From Emcibacter nanhaiensis (GTDB taxonomy: Bacteria; Pseudomonadota; Alphaproteobacteria; Sphingomonadales; Emcibacteraceae): DNA of 64,000 nucleotides. Shown here in pieces: positions 9,203 to 21,688 of this stretch. The stretch's first letter is position 1; every line of letters starts with the position of its first letter. The position numbers and the translations under genes were made by a program. The DNA lies in NCBI RefSeq assembly GCF_006385175.1, contig NZ_VFIY01000018.1:620001-684000 (forward strand), in the 5' to 3' direction. Under the pieces are notes generated by a model, which was not told the DNA's origin, did no database searches, and worked only from the letters and a program-made list of their open reading frames with translations.

Positions 9203-10150
9203 TCAATCGCCCTCGGCCACCCATTTCTCGATCAGGTGGCGGGCGATGGCAATGGGATAGGGGGCCAGGCGCAGATCATCTGTGCCGCCGGTCAGCAGCA
9301 GCAGTTTCGCCTGCGCCCGGTTGACCCAGCGGGCTTCCTCCAGTTCCTTATCGTCGATCCGGATGTCCTCAGTCAGCGCCTCGGCATAGAGGCCGATCAT
9401 CAGGCTGGAGGGAAAGGGCCAAGGCTGGCTCTTGATATAGTCCACCTGGCCGATCTCGATCCCGACCTCCTCCCTGACTTCCCGCCGACAGCCTTCCTCG
9501 ATGGTCTCGCCCGGCTCGATAAATCCGGCCAGCGCGGAAAAATTGCCGGCCGGCCAGCCGACGCCGCGCCCGACCAGCATCTGGTCCCCCCGGTGCACCA
9601 GCATGATCGCCACCGGATCGGTACGGGGAAAATGCTGGGCCTTGCAGGACGGACACTGGCGCAGATAACCCGCCTGGCCAGCTTCGGTCCCGGCGCCGCA
9701 CACAGCGCAGAAGCCGTGCCGGGCATGCCAGTCGAGCAGCGACTTGGCCTTGCCCATCAGCGCCGGCAGCGGGGAAAATTCCTCATACACCATCTGCAGG
9801 GCCACGCTGCGCAGGTCGATGAATTTGGCGGTCTCGCCGCTGGCCTCCTGTTCGGAAATCGTGTCCCCCAGTTCCACGGCGAACACCGCCGTCTCCTCGA
9901 GCAAGCCCATGAAGACCGCTGTCTTCAGCGCCGCGTCCGGCACCTGCGAGCGGTCCAGGAAACCGGGCACCGGCTTGTTCCGGTCCGACACGTCCATCAG
10001 CGGCTTCATCTGGTGGAACACCAGAAACAGGGTGTCGGGATCTTCGAGCCGCTCCCCGATCCATTTATCGTCGGTGCGCAGATGATCGGCCGGATTCAGG
10101 GGAAAACCGGCAAAGGCGCAGGGCTCCAGATGGAGGGCACGTGTCGACAT
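9203..10150 (-). CDS. nudC: NAD+ diphosphatase (NUDIX hydrolase)
   Basis: 315 aa. Layout is N-terminal domain, four-Cys zinc ribbon (CAVCG...CPSC), then NUDIX domain with GFIEPGETIEEGCRREVREE and the NADH-pyrophosphatase signature SQPWPFPSS. The enzyme hydrolyses NAD(H) to NMN(H) and AMP and can remove NAD caps from RNA. The start has AAGGAG at good spacing. It ends 16 bp from trkH in convergent orientation. Confidence 0.93.
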   Translation of the reverse strand: MSTRALHLEPCAFAGFPLNPADHLRTDDKWIGERLEDPDTLFLVFHQMKPLMDVSDRNKPVPGFLDRSQVPDAALKTAVFMGLLEETAVFAVELGDTISEQEASGETAKFIDLRSVALQMVYEEFSPLPALMGKAKSLLDWHARHGFCAVCGAGTEAGQAGYLRQCPSCKAQHFPRTDPVAIMLVHRGDQMLVGRGVGWPAGNFSALAGFIEPGETIEEGCRREVREEVGIEIGQVDYIKSQPWPFPSSLMIGLYAEALTEDIRIDDKELEEARWVNRAQAKLLLLTGGTDDLRLAPYPIAIARHLIEKWVAEGD

Positions 10151-10267
10151 GAAAAGCTCCTTCTTTTGCGGCAGACTGCCACATCATCAGGGACATTACC
10201 AGACGGCTGTAACGGAATGACTCCGATTTCCCTTGAATTTGTGACAAAAAAATTCCATATAGGCCCC

Positions 10268-10356
10268 GAGAGATTGGCGGACGGGCATCTTCGCCAACCC
10301 GGTCAGGCCCGGAAGGGAGCAGCCGTAACGAAACATCCCGGGTCGTTCAATCTCTC
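10268..10356 (+). ncRNA. ffs: Signal recognition particle RNA, small bacterial (4.5S) type
   Basis: The conserved SRP apical core GGTCAGGCCCGGAAGGGAGC lies at 10301-10320 and continues AGCC. The outer arms GAGAGATTG (10268-10276) and CAATCTCTC (10348-10356) pair perfectly, closing one long hairpin as in 4.5S RNA. A T-run follows at about 10380. The RNA binds Ffh for co-translational membrane targeting. Exact ends are estimated from the pairing. Confidence 0.93.
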
Positions 10357-10470
10357 ACCGATCCCTTCCCTGATCCGACATTTTTTCCCGTTCCTCAATT
10401 CTTCGGTGGCAATGATCCCCAGAGCCGATATAGTATCTGTGAAGAACAGATAACATGATATATTGAGGCC

Positions 10471-12300
<1,830 letters not shown>

Positions 12301-12396
12301 GGCTCCCGGCCAATAGACAATTGAACTAATTCCACTCAGGACCTACATAAAGGCCGTAACGCGGAACAGCTGCCCGGACGATTTGAAGGAGTGATG

Positions 12397-12720
12397 ATGA
12401 AAAACCTCGGTAAAATGATGAAACAGGCCCAGGAAATGCAGAGCAAGATGGCCGAAATGCAGGCCTCCCTGGAAGAGCTGGAAGTGACCGGCACCGCCGG
12501 CGCCGGTCTGGTCACCGTGACCCTCAACGGCAAGAGCGACGTGAAAAGCGTCAAGATCGACCCCAGCCTGTTCACCGGCGACGATGTGGAAGTGGTCGAG
12601 GATCTGATCGTCGCCGCCTGCAACGACGCCAAAGCCAAAGTGGAAGTCCGCACCCAGGAAGAAATGCAGAAACTGACCGGCGGCCTGAAACTGCCGGAAG
12701 GCTTCAACCTGCCGTTCTGA
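12397..12720 (+). CDS. ybaB: YbaB/EbfC family nucleoid-associated protein
   Basis: 107 aa from the ATG at 12397, best spaced after AAGGAG; in-frame GTG (12391) and ATG (12394) are alternatives. The N-terminus is Met/Gln/Lys-rich (MMKQAQEMQSKMAEMQ) and the core has VTVTLNGKSDVKSVKIDP, as in this DNA-binding dimer family. The dnaX-ybaB-recR order is conserved widely. Likely one operon with both neighbours. Confidence 0.93.
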   Translation: MKNLGKMMKQAQEMQSKMAEMQASLEELEVTGTAGAGLVTVTLNGKSDVKSVKIDPSLFTGDDVEVVEDLIVAACNDAKAKVEVRTQEEMQKLTGGLKLPEGFNLPF

Positions 12721-12737
12721 CCCCATAAGGATTCGCC

Positions 12738-13346
12738 GTGTACCGCACCCGCACCTCCAACAGCGAACTTGACCAGCTGATCCAGCTTCTCTCCAAGCTG
12801 CCCGGCTTCGGTCCCCGTTCGGCGCGGCGCGCGGTGCTGCATCTGGTCAAGAAAAAGGACACGCTGATGAAGCCGCTGGCGGCGAGCCTGGCCAGCGTCG
12901 CCGAACATGTCCACCCCTGTTCCACCTGTGGCAACCTGGATGTCAGCGATCCCTGCCATATCTGCGAAGACGAGCGCCGCGACAAAAGCACCATCTGCGT
13001 GATCGAGGAAGTCGCCGATCTCTGGGCCCTGGAGCGGGCCGGCAGCTACCGCGGCCTTTATCATGTGCTCGGCGGCACCCTGTCGGCGCTGGACGGAATC
13101 GGTCCCGATGACCTCAATATCGCCGGCCTGATCGAGCGGGCCGATGAAGAGGGCGTGCAGGAAGTGATTATCGCCACCAACGCCACCGTCGACGGCCAGA
13201 CCACCGCCCACTATATCACCGACCGGCTGAAGAATAGCGGGGTCAGCGTCTCGCGCCTCGCCCATGGCGTCCCGGTCGGCGGTGAACTGGACTACCTGGA
13301 CGACGGCACCCTGACCGCCGCCCTCAACTCCCGCCAGCCGTTCTAA
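12738..13346 (+). CDS. recR: Recombination mediator protein RecR
   Basis: 202 aa with a GTG start at 12738. It works with RecO/RecF to load RecA on single-stranded gaps. Visible parts are the HhH segment [16 protein letters not shown], the four-Cys zinc finger (CSTCGN...CHIC), the Toprim domain with [13 protein letters not shown], and the C-terminal Walker-like [10 protein letters not shown]. It follows ybaB by 17 bp. Confidence 0.95.
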   Translation: MYRTRTSNSELDQLIQLLSKLPGFGPRSARRAVLHLVKKKDTLMKPLAASLASVAEHVHPCSTCGNLDVSDPCHICEDERRDKSTICVIEEVADLWALERAGSYRGLYHVLGGTLSALDGIGPDDLNIAGLIERADEEGVQEVIIATNATVDGQTTAHYITDRLKNSGVSVSRLAHGVPVGGELDYLDDGTLTAALNSRQPF

Positions 13347-13357
13347 GGAGCCACATC

Positions 13358-13735
13358 ATGAAACACCGGGGTTCCTGCCATTGCGGAACGGTCACTTTTG
13401 AAGTCGAAGCCCCGGCGGTGATTGACGCCGTGCGCTGCAACTGCTCCATGTGTTCCAAGACCGGTTTTGTCCATCTTATTGTGCCCAAAGAGGATTTTCA
13501 TCTGAAAAGCGGCGCCGACATCATTACCACCTATACGTTCAACACCCATACCGCCAAACATACTTTCTGCAGCGTCTGTGGCGTGAAAAGCTTCTATACC
13601 CCGCGCTCCCATCCCGATGGCATCAGCGTCAACGTCAATTGCCTGGACCCGGGCACCACCGAAGGCATCAATTACAGCGACTTTGACGGCGCCAACTGGG
13701 AAGAAAACATAGAGAACCTGCGGTCTAAAGACTGA
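13358..13735 (+). CDS. GFA/CENP-V-type zinc-binding protein
   Basis: 125 aa. Seven Cys in the family pattern: C7 and C9 (SCHCG), C27, C29 and C32 (CNCSMC), C71 and C74 (CSVC). The fold is named after glutathione-dependent formaldehyde-activating enzyme, but most members have unknown substrates, so formaldehyde chemistry should not be assumed. It starts 12 bp after recR and may be read through from it. Formaldehyde is a possible by-product of the lignin-type pathway at the other end of the window, but the two loci are 24 kb apart. Confidence 0.85.
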   Translation: MKHRGSCHCGTVTFEVEAPAVIDAVRCNCSMCSKTGFVHLIVPKEDFHLKSGADIITTYTFNTHTAKHTFCSVCGVKSFYTPRSHPDGISVNVNCLDPGTTEGINYSDFDGANWEENIENLRSKD

Positions 13736-13744
13736 CAGTCCGGC

Positions 13745-13784
13745 CAAAAAAGAGGCTTCTCCCAGGGGACGGGGGAGAAGCCTC
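13745..13784 (-). terminator. Rho-independent terminator for the pentapeptide-repeat gene
   Basis: A 12-bp stem (13752-13763 with 13773-13784, GAGGCTTCTCCC / GGGAGAAGCCTC) is followed on the minus strand by CTTTTTTGG. It may also stop plus-strand transcripts from recR and the GFA gene, though no U-run follows on that side. Confidence 0.8.
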
Positions 13785-13792
13785 AAAGAGGG

Positions 13793-13873
13793 TGACCGTC
13801 AAACAATACTCGGGGCTGGTTCGCCTGTGACGGTCAGGATTGCGGATAAACGGAACCAGACACAGGTTCCGTT
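13793..13873. repeat. Two further inverted repeats in the 202-bp gap
   Basis: TGACCGTCA (13793-13801) and TGACGGTCA (13828-13836) are perfect 9-bp arms 26 bp apart. AACGGAACC (13849-13857) and GGTTCCGTT (13865-13873) form a 9-bp hairpin with a 7-nt loop. They lie at the edge of the AT-rich gene. Their role is unknown. Confidence 0.5.
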
Positions 13874-13937
13874 ATATAAGGCAATAGTTAAAAAAGTCTT
13901 TTCTAATATATAATTTTCTTGCCCTGGTTGTGGAAAG

Positions 13938-15482
13938 CTAGTTGCGTTTCACCTGATTTCGGATTGAAAGGGCAATCAACGCAATCTGAAACGGCCCGAT
14001 GATCCGGAAGGCAAGATCGAGCCACTTGTGCGGGCCGTCAAACTCAAGAGTATTTGAAGAGGCTTTCAGCGTCATAAGCGAGAGACCACTGTAAGCCCTT
14101 TCCCACAGACAGACAAAATCACCTGTAATTAGTATAGATAGAGTTATGTAAATCCCTAGCAAAACAAAATAAGCAAATATGGCTCTCAGTGGTCGTGTAG
14201 CATAACGACTTAAATAGTTATAGAATGCCGATATGGAAAAAAACCTACCTAAAATGCCTTTTTGACGAAGCCGGTAGTCCATTTCCCCAATGTAAAAGTC
14301 ACTCGCGGCCAAAAAATCTTTATTGTTCTCCAAAACAGTTCGAAGATGCCGATATTGACTCTCGATTACCGGATAAACAAACTCCCTACTTTTTCCACTG
14401 AAACTTTCCATGAGAAAAACATCGTCATAAATTCCGTTCCTACCTAGTTTCTCTTGTTCCCAATTTACTCCAACCAAGGAAACACCGTTAAAATATGTAC
14501 CTTTAACAAGAGCTTTTCGAAAGTCTGCTCGTTCAATCCAGACTTTTTCAGGTTTTAAAAATTTAACATCCTCGAAATAAATTTTACCTGACATTGAGCT
14601 AATAAATTCAACACTTGGATCATTAATAAAATTAGCCACCCTTGTACTAATCTTTTTTGTCCGGCTAATTAACGCCTTGAAGTAATTTTGCGTCTTTTTC
14701 TTTATACCAATAAATAAGTTTTTTAGTGAAATTATACTTTCTCTCAACTTTGCTCCTCCCCCTTGGAGTAAAGTTTTGTTGCTTTCTTCTTTTTGATTGA
14801 GTTCCCCCTGACCGGTATGAACGTGTATTGTGGCCGAATCTACCACTAGTACATGACTACGATTCCCTAAAAATTTAACCGCCTCATGGAAAACTGTGCC
14901 ACTAAAACTGCAGCCGTTTAAAAAACTACTCTTAGCCAAGAAATCATCCTCAAATGCGCAAGCATCGAATTTTGGAGGATGGCAAAAATTCACATGGGAA
15001 AACTGCACATATCCTGTGAACACCGCCTTGCGAAAATCAGCTACACCCTCAAAAGAAGTTCCATTCTCAAACGTCACGACACAATTGAAGTTAACATTCA
15101 AAAAAATAGCACTCTCACAAAAAATGACTTTGTCCCTAAAAATAATCTTGTTCTTAAAACTGGCGTCCGAAAAATTAATTTCCTCTTTCAACAAAATCTT
15201 CGATAACTCAAGCCCATGGAATTTTGTTCTTCGAGCATCAATTGGGAAATCAATCTTCAAATCATCAAGTTTCACTTCGCTGATAAATTGTAGACCAGTC
15301 CATGTTCCATCTTTTTTCTCTATCATCTCCTCAAGTGCAGCCTGATCCAATCCCGTACCATCAAATCCATCAACATGAAGGTGACCAGTGCAATATCCTC
15401 TGTCATCTTGAGAAACGCGCGAACACTTGAAACTCCCGTCAGGAGTTTCATACCTACACGTTGGATATTCGTCTTGAGACAT
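13938..15482 (-). CDS. Pentapeptide-repeat-like membrane protein, AT-rich and probably acquired
   Basis: 514 aa. Residues 9-40 hold several Cys and His (CRYETPDG, KCSRVS, GYCTGHLH) that could bind a metal. Residues about 85-190 show degenerate pentapeptide repeats with Phe/Leu at the central position (INFSDASF, VADFRKAVF, VQFSHVNF), predicting a right-handed beta helix; a second short set lies near 300-345 (ADFRKALVKGTYF). Two hydrophobic helices lie near the C-terminus (AIFAYFVLLGIYITLSILIT, and about 488-505). The gene is visibly far richer in A+T than its neighbours. Function unknown; a membrane effector or channel-like role is speculative. Confidence 0.7.
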   Translation of the reverse strand: MSQDEYPTCRYETPDGSFKCSRVSQDDRGYCTGHLHVDGFDGTGLDQAALEEMIEKKDGTWTGLQFISEVKLDDLKIDFPIDARRTKFHGLELSKILLKEEINFSDASFKNKIIFRDKVIFCESAIFLNVNFNCVVTFENGTSFEGVADFRKAVFTGYVQFSHVNFCHPPKFDACAFEDDFLAKSSFLNGCSFSGTVFHEAVKFLGNRSHVLVVDSATIHVHTGQGELNQKEESNKTLLQGGGAKLRESIISLKNLFIGIKKKTQNYFKALISRTKKISTRVANFINDPSVEFISSMSGKIYFEDVKFLKPEKVWIERADFRKALVKGTYFNGVSLVGVNWEQEKLGRNGIYDDVFLMESFSGKSREFVYPVIESQYRHLRTVLENNKDFLAASDFYIGEMDYRLRQKGILGRFFSISAFYNYLSRYATRPLRAIFAYFVLLGIYITLSILITGDFVCLWERAYSGLSLMTLKASSNTLEFDGPHKWLDLAFRIIGPFQIALIALSIRNQVKRN

Positions 15483-15502
15483 TCGCTCCCCCTACATAAA
15501 AC

Positions 15503-16666
15503 CTATTCCCCGTCCAGCTGACCTCTTGCCGTTTCCAGTACCGCGCCTGCGCTCTCGCCTTCTTCCAGTTGCAGGGCTTCGATCTTTTCAGCACGCTTGG
15601 AGATCTTGCCGCTCGAAGTTTCGATTTCCTTGATGTCTTTTTCTGCCTGATTAAAATGACTGCGTAAATTACCCACCCGCTTGTCCAGTCGATCCACATC
15701 GATGAGCAGGGTCCCCACTTCCTTCTGAATCACCCCCGCCTGCTCGCGCATGCGCACATCCTTGAGCACCGCCCGCACCGTATTCAGGGTCGCCATCAGC
15801 GTGGTCGGGCTGACGATCCACACCTTGGCGCGGAAACTTTCCTCCACCAGGTCGGGGAAATTGGCGTGCAGTTCCGCATAGACCGCTTCACTGGGCAGGA
15901 ACATCAGCGCCGATTCCGCCGTCTCGCCGGTGACGATATATTTTTCGGCGATATCCTTCACATGCTTTTTGATGGCGGTGCGGAAGGCGGCGGCGGCCTG
16001 CTTGTTTTGACCCTCGTCCTGGGCGTTGCGCAGCAGGTGATAGCTTTCCAGCGGGAACTTGGCGTCGACCACAATCGGGCCCGGCGGGTTGGGCAGCTTG
16101 ATCACGCAGTCGGCCCGCTTGCCGTTGCCCAGAGTCTCCTGGAAGCCGTAGGCGCTGGGCGGCAGGATGGCGGACACCAGGTCGTTAAGCTGCACCTCGC
16201 CAAAGGCGCCGCGGCTCTGCTTGTTGCTGAGAATATCCTGCAGCCCGACCACCTGGCCGGAAAGCTCGGTGATATTCTTCTGGGCCTCGTCAATCAGCGC
16301 CAGCCGGGTTTTGAGGTCGGTCAGGCTTTCGGTGGTATTTTGGGTGGTTTTCTCCAGGCTTTCGCCCATGCGCTGGCTGACCTTGTCGAGCCGTTCCTCC
16401 AGGGTCCGGGTCAGCTCCGCCTGGCTCTTGGCGCTGGCGTCGGACATCTGGGCCAGACGGCCTTCGAGCGCCGACTGGGACTGCATCATCCGCATCAGGG
16501 CTTCCTGGGCCCGGGCCTCGGCCTCCTGCTGCTTGCGGCGCTCCTCGGTCAGCTGTTCCTGGAACGCGGCGGTGCGCCGTCCCATGAACCAGATGGCGAG
16601 CAAAACGGCGACCAGGCTGAAAAGTGCCGCGCCGATGGCGATTAAGTGCGTTTCCGTTAAGACCAC
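15503..16666 (-). CDS. rmuC: DNA recombination protein RmuC
   Basis: 387 aa from the GTG at 16666, which has AAGGGA upstream and places a single membrane helix (AIGAALFSLVAVLLAIWF) at the N-terminus as in RmuC. Longer in-frame starts (16717, 16999) run into or through def. A coiled coil (about 35-130) precedes the nuclease-like core with GAFGEVQLNDLV, IVVDAKFPLESY and FLPSEAVYAELH. RmuC limits rearrangement at inverted repeats. It is divergent from def; the start is the main uncertainty. Confidence 0.9.
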   Translation of the reverse strand: MVLTETHLIAIGAALFSLVAVLLAIWFMGRRTAAFQEQLTEERRKQQEAEARAQEALMRMMQSQSALEGRLAQMSDASAKSQAELTRTLEERLDKVSQRMGESLEKTTQNTTESLTDLKTRLALIDEAQKNITELSGQVVGLQDILSNKQSRGAFGEVQLNDLVSAILPPSAYGFQETLGNGKRADCVIKLPNPPGPIVVDAKFPLESYHLLRNAQDEGQNKQAAAAFRTAIKKHVKDIAEKYIVTGETAESALMFLPSEAVYAELHANFPDLVEESFRAKVWIVSPTTLMATLNTVRAVLKDVRMREQAGVIQKEVGTLLIDVDRLDKRVGNLRSHFNQAEKDIKEIETSSGKISKRAEKIEALQLEEGESAGAVLETARGQLDGE

Positions 16667-16760
16667 CCCGTATATTCCCTTGATTTTCCTTATCTCTTGA
16701 CCTTGCGTCCTTCTCATATTACCTACCAGATAGAAGATTGAAAGATAAGATAGAGACAGA

Positions 16761-17276
16761 ATGGCGATTTTACCCATTATTACAGTTCCCGACCCGATGC
16801 TGAAATTCTCCTCGACCCCGGTGGAAAAGGTGGATGACGCGCTGCGTAAATTCATGGATGACATGCTGGAAACCATGTATGACGCGCCGGGCATCGGCCT
16901 TGCCGCGATCCAGGTGGGTCGGCCGATCCGGGTACTGGTCATCGACCTGGCGCGGGATGATGAAGAGCCCGATCCGCAATATTTCGTCAACCCGGACATT
17001 TACTGGACCAGCGAGGAAATGGGCGTCTATAACGAAGGCTGCCTGTCGGTGCCGGAACAATATGCGGAAGTGGAACGTCCCGCCGAATGCAAGGTCCGTT
17101 ACCTGGACTACAACGGTGAGGAACAGGATATTCATTGCACCGGCCTGCTCGCCACTTGTATCCAGCATGAAATGGATCACCTCAACGGCATCCTGTTTGT
17201 GGATCACCTGTCCAAGCTGAAGCGGGATATAATGGTGAAGAAGGTCAAGAAACTGACCCGGGACAAAGTACTGTAA
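16761..17276 (+). CDS. def: Peptide deformylase
   Basis: 171 aa. It removes the formyl group from nascent Met. All three motifs are present: [10 protein letters not shown] (44-53), EGCLSVP (Cys94) and QHEMDH (His136, His140), the metal ligands and catalytic Glu. It begins the def-fmt-truA operon, so deformylase and formyltransferase are made together. Confidence 0.96.
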   Translation: MAILPIITVPDPMLKFSSTPVEKVDDALRKFMDDMLETMYDAPGIGLAAIQVGRPIRVLVIDLARDDEEPDPQYFVNPDIYWTSEEMGVYNEGCLSVPEQYAEVERPAECKVRYLDYNGEEQDIHCTGLLATCIQHEMDHLNGILFVDHLSKLKRDIMVKKVKKLTRDKVL

Positions 17277-17300
17277 TTCATTCTGGCAGGGGAGAGACCC

Positions 17301-18227
17301 ATGGCAACGCCGCTCCGTATAGCCTTTATGGGCACTCCCGACTTTTCCGTTCCCACCCTGCGCGCCCTGCTTGGCGCCGGCCATGACGTGGCCGCCGTCT
17401 ACAGCCAGCCGCCGAGCCGGGCCGGACGCGGCAAGAAGGAACGCCCCTCCCCGGTTCACGCCTTTGCCGAACAACACGGCATCCCGGTCCATACCCCGAC
17501 CAGCCTGAAATCCGAAGAGGAACAAGAGAAATTCGCCGCCCTCAACCTGGATGTGGCCGTGGTGGTGGCGTACGGGCTGCTGCTGCCAAAAGCCATTCTC
17601 GACGCGCCGCGACTGGGTTGCGTCAATGTCCATGCCTCGCTGCTGCCGCGCTGGCGCGGAGCGGCGCCGATCCACCGGGCGATCATGGCCGGGGACAAGG
17701 AGAGCGGCGTCGACATCATGATGATGGAAGAAGGGCTGGACACCGGACCGGTGCTGCTGGAAAAACGCGTCATTATCCAACCTGAAGACACCACCGGCAG
17801 CCTGCATGATGCTCTCGCGCAGCTGGGTGCCGAGGCCATTGTCCCGGCGCTCGAGGGCCTCGCCGATGGCAGCCTTACCCCCCGCCCGCAAGGGGAAGAG
17901 GGCGTGATCTATGCCAAAAAGATCGACAAGGCGGAAGCCCGCATCGAATGGACCCGGCCTGCACAGGAATTGCGCGCCCATATTCACGGCCTCAGCCCCT
18001 TCCCCGGCGCCTGGTGCGAAGTGGAGGGCGAACGGCTCAAGCTGCTTTTGGCGGAAGTGGTTACCGGCAGCGGCGCACCCGGCGAAGTGATCGCCGAGCC
18101 CTTGGTAGTGGCCTGCGGAGACGGCGCGCTCAAAATCCTCAAAGCCCAGCGCGCCGGCAAGGGCCCGATGCTGGCCGAGGACCTGCTGCGCGGCTTCCCG
18201 ATCCCCAACGGGACCATTCTCACATGA
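17301..18227 (+). CDS. fmt: Methionyl-tRNA formyltransferase
   Basis: 308 aa. It formylates initiator Met-tRNA with 10-formyl-THF. The catalytic region [20 protein letters not shown] and the Asp in LDTGPVLL are present, with an OB-fold C-terminal domain. GGGGAGAG precedes the start, 24 bp after def. Its stop overlaps the truA start as ATGA, indicating translational coupling. Confidence 0.96.
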   Translation: MATPLRIAFMGTPDFSVPTLRALLGAGHDVAAVYSQPPSRAGRGKKERPSPVHAFAEQHGIPVHTPTSLKSEEEQEKFAALNLDVAVVVAYGLLLPKAILDAPRLGCVNVHASLLPRWRGAAPIHRAIMAGDKESGVDIMMMEEGLDTGPVLLEKRVIIQPEDTTGSLHDALAQLGAEAIVPALEGLADGSLTPRPQGEEGVIYAKKIDKAEARIEWTRPAQELRAHIHGLSPFPGAWCEVEGERLKLLLAEVVTGSGAPGEVIAEPLVVACGDGALKILKAQRAGKGPMLAEDLLRGFPIPNGTILT

Positions 18228-18988
18228 CCGAGTTTACCCGCTACAAGCTGACCATCGAATATGACGGCACCGGCCTGGTCGGCTGGCAGCGGCAGGAAAA
18301 CGGCCTTTCGGTGCAACAGCTGCTTGAGGAGGCCGCGCAGAAATTCTGCCGGACCTATGATCCGGAACAGAATCGCTTTTATGCCGCCGGGCGCACCGAC
18401 GCCGGGGTTCACGCCTTGGGTATGGTTGCCCATGTGGACCTGCCCCGCGACGACGAGCCCTTCAAAGTCATGTCCGGTCTCAATTATCACCTGCATAACG
18501 GCCCGGTCGCGGTGCTCAAGGCGGAACGGGCAGCGGAGGATTTCCATGCCCGCTTTTCGGCCCTGAAACGATACTACCGCTATCACATCATCTGCCGCGA
18601 TGCGCCACTGACCCTGCAGAAGCACAAGGCCTGGCAGGTGCGGGACAAGCTCGACACCGACGCCATGCGCGAAGCGGCCGCTCACCTGATCGGCAAACAT
18701 GACTTTACCACCTTTCGCTCTGTCCAGTGCCAGTCGGAAAGCCCGGTCAAGACGCTCGACAGCCTGGAGGTGATTGAGGCCGGGGAACATGTCTATGTCG
18801 ACTGTTCCGCCCGCTCCTTCCTGCATCACCAGGTCAGGAGCATGGTCGGCTGTCTTTATTATGTGGGCAAGGGCAAATGGACCCCGGACGACATGAAAGC
18901 GGCGCTGGAGGCGGCGGACCGCACTGCACTTGGGTTCAATGCGCCGCCGGACGGGCTCTATTTTGTGAAGGTGGATTACCCGGACTAG
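18224..18988 (+). CDS. truA: tRNA pseudouridine synthase A (positions 38-40)
   Basis: 254 aa from the ATG at 18224, which overlaps the fmt stop by 4 nt. The catalytic Asp is in [11 protein letters not shown]. The C-terminus has [11 protein letters not shown] typical of TruA. The last 4 nt overlap the stop of the convergent membrane-protein gene. Confidence 0.95.
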   Translation: MTEFTRYKLTIEYDGTGLVGWQRQENGLSVQQLLEEAAQKFCRTYDPEQNRFYAAGRTDAGVHALGMVAHVDLPRDDEPFKVMSGLNYHLHNGPVAVLKAERAAEDFHARFSALKRYYRYHIICRDAPLTLQKHKAWQVRDKLDTDAMREAAAHLIGKHDFTTFRSVQCQSESPVKTLDSLEVIEAGEHVYVDCSARSFLHHQVRSMVGCLYYVGKGKWTPDDMKAALEAADRTALGFNAPPDGLYFVKVDYPD

Positions 18989-19599
18989 GACGCCATCTGG
19001 CCCAGCCGCTCGAAATATCCCGGCAGCATCAGCCGCAGCAACAACATGTCCACCAGCGTCGTCGCCAGTTGCTGGAACAGCAGGACGCCGAAGGCCAGCC
19101 AGCCGCTGATCTTCAGGGATTCCCGGAAGATAAACCAGCGATAGAGGTAGAGATAGCCCGCGATCAGCAGCATCACCAGGACGCCGACCTCCTGGGCGAT
19201 CAAACCGCGGCTGATGATCAACGCCATCGGCAGGGACACCAGATAGACAATCACCGTCGACCAGTTATAGGCAATAATCATCGGCGCATAATTGGCGTCA
19301 ATCTTCATATAGCGGGTGAAATAAATCATGATAAAGGCGGTGAACGGCAAATGGATCAGGTAGCTGATCAGCGACGGCCAGAAAGTGCCCGAAACACCAG
19401 CCTGTTCCGCCATATGCTGACCCATCAGCAACGGCAGGAACGCCAGCGGCGCCGCCACGGCGATGGCCCAGAAACTTTTCCAGAAGCCTTCGGCCGTGAG
19501 GTCGAACATCAGCATGCCACGGCCGTCAAACTGGGCCAGCGTCCAGGCCGCCTTCACGGAGGAAACAATGAAATTCTGTGACTGGTTCTGGTCTGACAT
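18985..19599 (-). CDS. Yip1-like multi-pass membrane protein of unknown function
   Basis: 204 aa with about five hydrophobic segments (near 43-60, 76-98, 105-128, 135-155, 165-190). The layout resembles bacterial Yip1-domain proteins, but I see no diagnostic motif. Its start overlaps the dapE stop by one base (TGATG), so it is probably the last gene of a dapD-dapE transcript. The link to lysine/diaminopimelate synthesis may be positional only. Confidence 0.6.
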   Translation of the reverse strand: MSDQNQSQNFIVSSVKAAWTLAQFDGRGMLMFDLTAEGFWKSFWAIAVAAPLAFLPLLMGQHMAEQAGVSGTFWPSLISYLIHLPFTAFIMIYFTRYMKIDANYAPMIIAYNWSTVIVYLVSLPMALIISRGLIAQEVGVLVMLLIAGYLYLYRWFIFRESLKISGWLAFGVLLFQQLATTLVDMLLLRLMLPGYFERLGQMAS

Positions 19600-20753
19600 C
19601 AGCCTTGATTCCGGAAAAATCGGTTCAGGATTTCCGTATAGATATCCGCAAGTTGCTCGATATCCTCGACCCGGACCCGCTCATCCACCTTGTGCATGGT
19701 CTGGCTCACCAGGCCGAATTCGGACACCGGGCAATAATCCTTGATAAAACGGGCATCGGAGGTGCCGCCGGTGGTGCTGAGCTCCGGTCTGATCCCCGTC
19801 ACTTTTTCCACCGCCCCGGTGATCAGGTCGCTGAGTACGCCCGGCGGGGTGAGGAACGCGTCGCCGGACGCCTTCATCTCGAGCTCGACCTCGCCGCCGA
19901 CCGCGTCACAGACCGAGCGGATCCAGTCCTTGAGCCCGTCGATGCTCTGCTCGTTATTGAAACGGATGTTGAAGCGGGCTTCGGCCTCGGCCGGGATCAC
20001 ATTGCTCGCCTCATTACCCACATCGATGGTCACCACTTCCAGGTTGCTGGGCTGGAAATGGTCGTTGCCATCGTCCAGTTTCTTACCGGTCAGCCGGTGC
20101 AGGATTTCAATCAGCCGCGGAATCGGGTTGTCGGCCAGATGCGGATAAGCCACATGGCCCTGGGTCCCCTTGACCACCAGGCGCGTATTGAGGCTGCCGC
20201 GGCGGCCGATCTTGGCCATCTCGCCGAGCGTGGTCGGGTTGGTCGGCTCACCGACCAGGCAATAGTCCAGCTTTTCGCCATTGTCTTCGAGCCACTGCAG
20301 CATCTTGATGGTGCCGTTGATGGCCGGGCCTTCCTCGTCACCAGTGATCAGGAAACTGATCGAGCCTTTGACCTCGCCATCGTCCAGCAGGCGGGACACC
20401 GCCGCGACAAAGGCGGCAATGGCCCCTTTCATGTCAGCCGCCCCGCGCCCCGTGAGCCAGCCGTCATTGACCTCGCCGGCGAAGGGATCGACGGACCAGT
20501 CCGCCGCCGCGCCGACCGGCACCACATCGGTATGGCCGGCAAAGCAGAAGTTGGGCGCGTCGGTGCCGAGGCGGGCATAGAGATTGTCCACATCCGGCGT
20601 GCCCGGCTCGCTGAACGGCAGGCGGGTGCAGGTGAACCCGAGCGCCGTCAGCTTTTGTTCCAGCACATCCAGCGCCCCCGCGTCAGCGGGCGTGACACTG
20701 GGGCAGCGGATCAGGTCGCGGGTAAACTCTACCGGATTGACGATCTCAACCAA
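19599..20753 (-). CDS. dapE: Succinyl-diaminopimelate desuccinylase
   Basis: 384 aa M20 metallopeptidase-family enzyme that releases LL-diaminopimelate for lysine and peptidoglycan. Metal and catalytic motifs are seen: [29 protein letters not shown] and VGEPTN. It starts one base after the dapD stop codon, so the two are translated from one message. Confidence 0.95.
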   Translation of the reverse strand: MVEIVNPVEFTRDLIRCPSVTPADAGALDVLEQKLTALGFTCTRLPFSEPGTPDVDNLYARLGTDAPNFCFAGHTDVVPVGAAADWSVDPFAGEVNDGWLTGRGAADMKGAIAAFVAAVSRLLDDGEVKGSISFLITGDEEGPAINGTIKMLQWLEDNGEKLDYCLVGEPTNPTTLGEMAKIGRRGSLNTRLVVKGTQGHVAYPHLADNPIPRLIEILHRLTGKKLDDGNDHFQPSNLEVVTIDVGNEASNVIPAEAEARFNIRFNNEQSIDGLKDWIRSVCDAVGGEVELEMKASGDAFLTPPGVLSDLITGAVEKVTGIRPELSTTGGTSDARFIKDYCPVSEFGLVSQTMHKVDERVRVEDIEQLADIYTEILNRFFRNQG

Positions 20754-20754
20754 C

Positions 20755-21597
<843 letters not shown>

Positions 21598-21688
21598 ACT
21601 CAAATTCCCTAAGTTTGTGGCACTTTTGGTTCGATTACGGGCTGACAATAACGATCCCGCCCCGGCTGTCAATGATTCCCGGACCGCT

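Noticed and set aside
13358-13735. GFA protein as a dedicated formaldehyde-detoxifying part of the aromatic pathway
   Set aside because: It is 24 kb from the island, sits behind recR, and most proteins of this fold have no shown formaldehyde activity.
16667-16999. N-terminal extension of rmuC reaching into def
   Set aside because: It runs antisense through the def coding region and has low-complexity Ser-rich residues; the membrane helix expected at the RmuC N-terminus lies just after the GTG at 16666.
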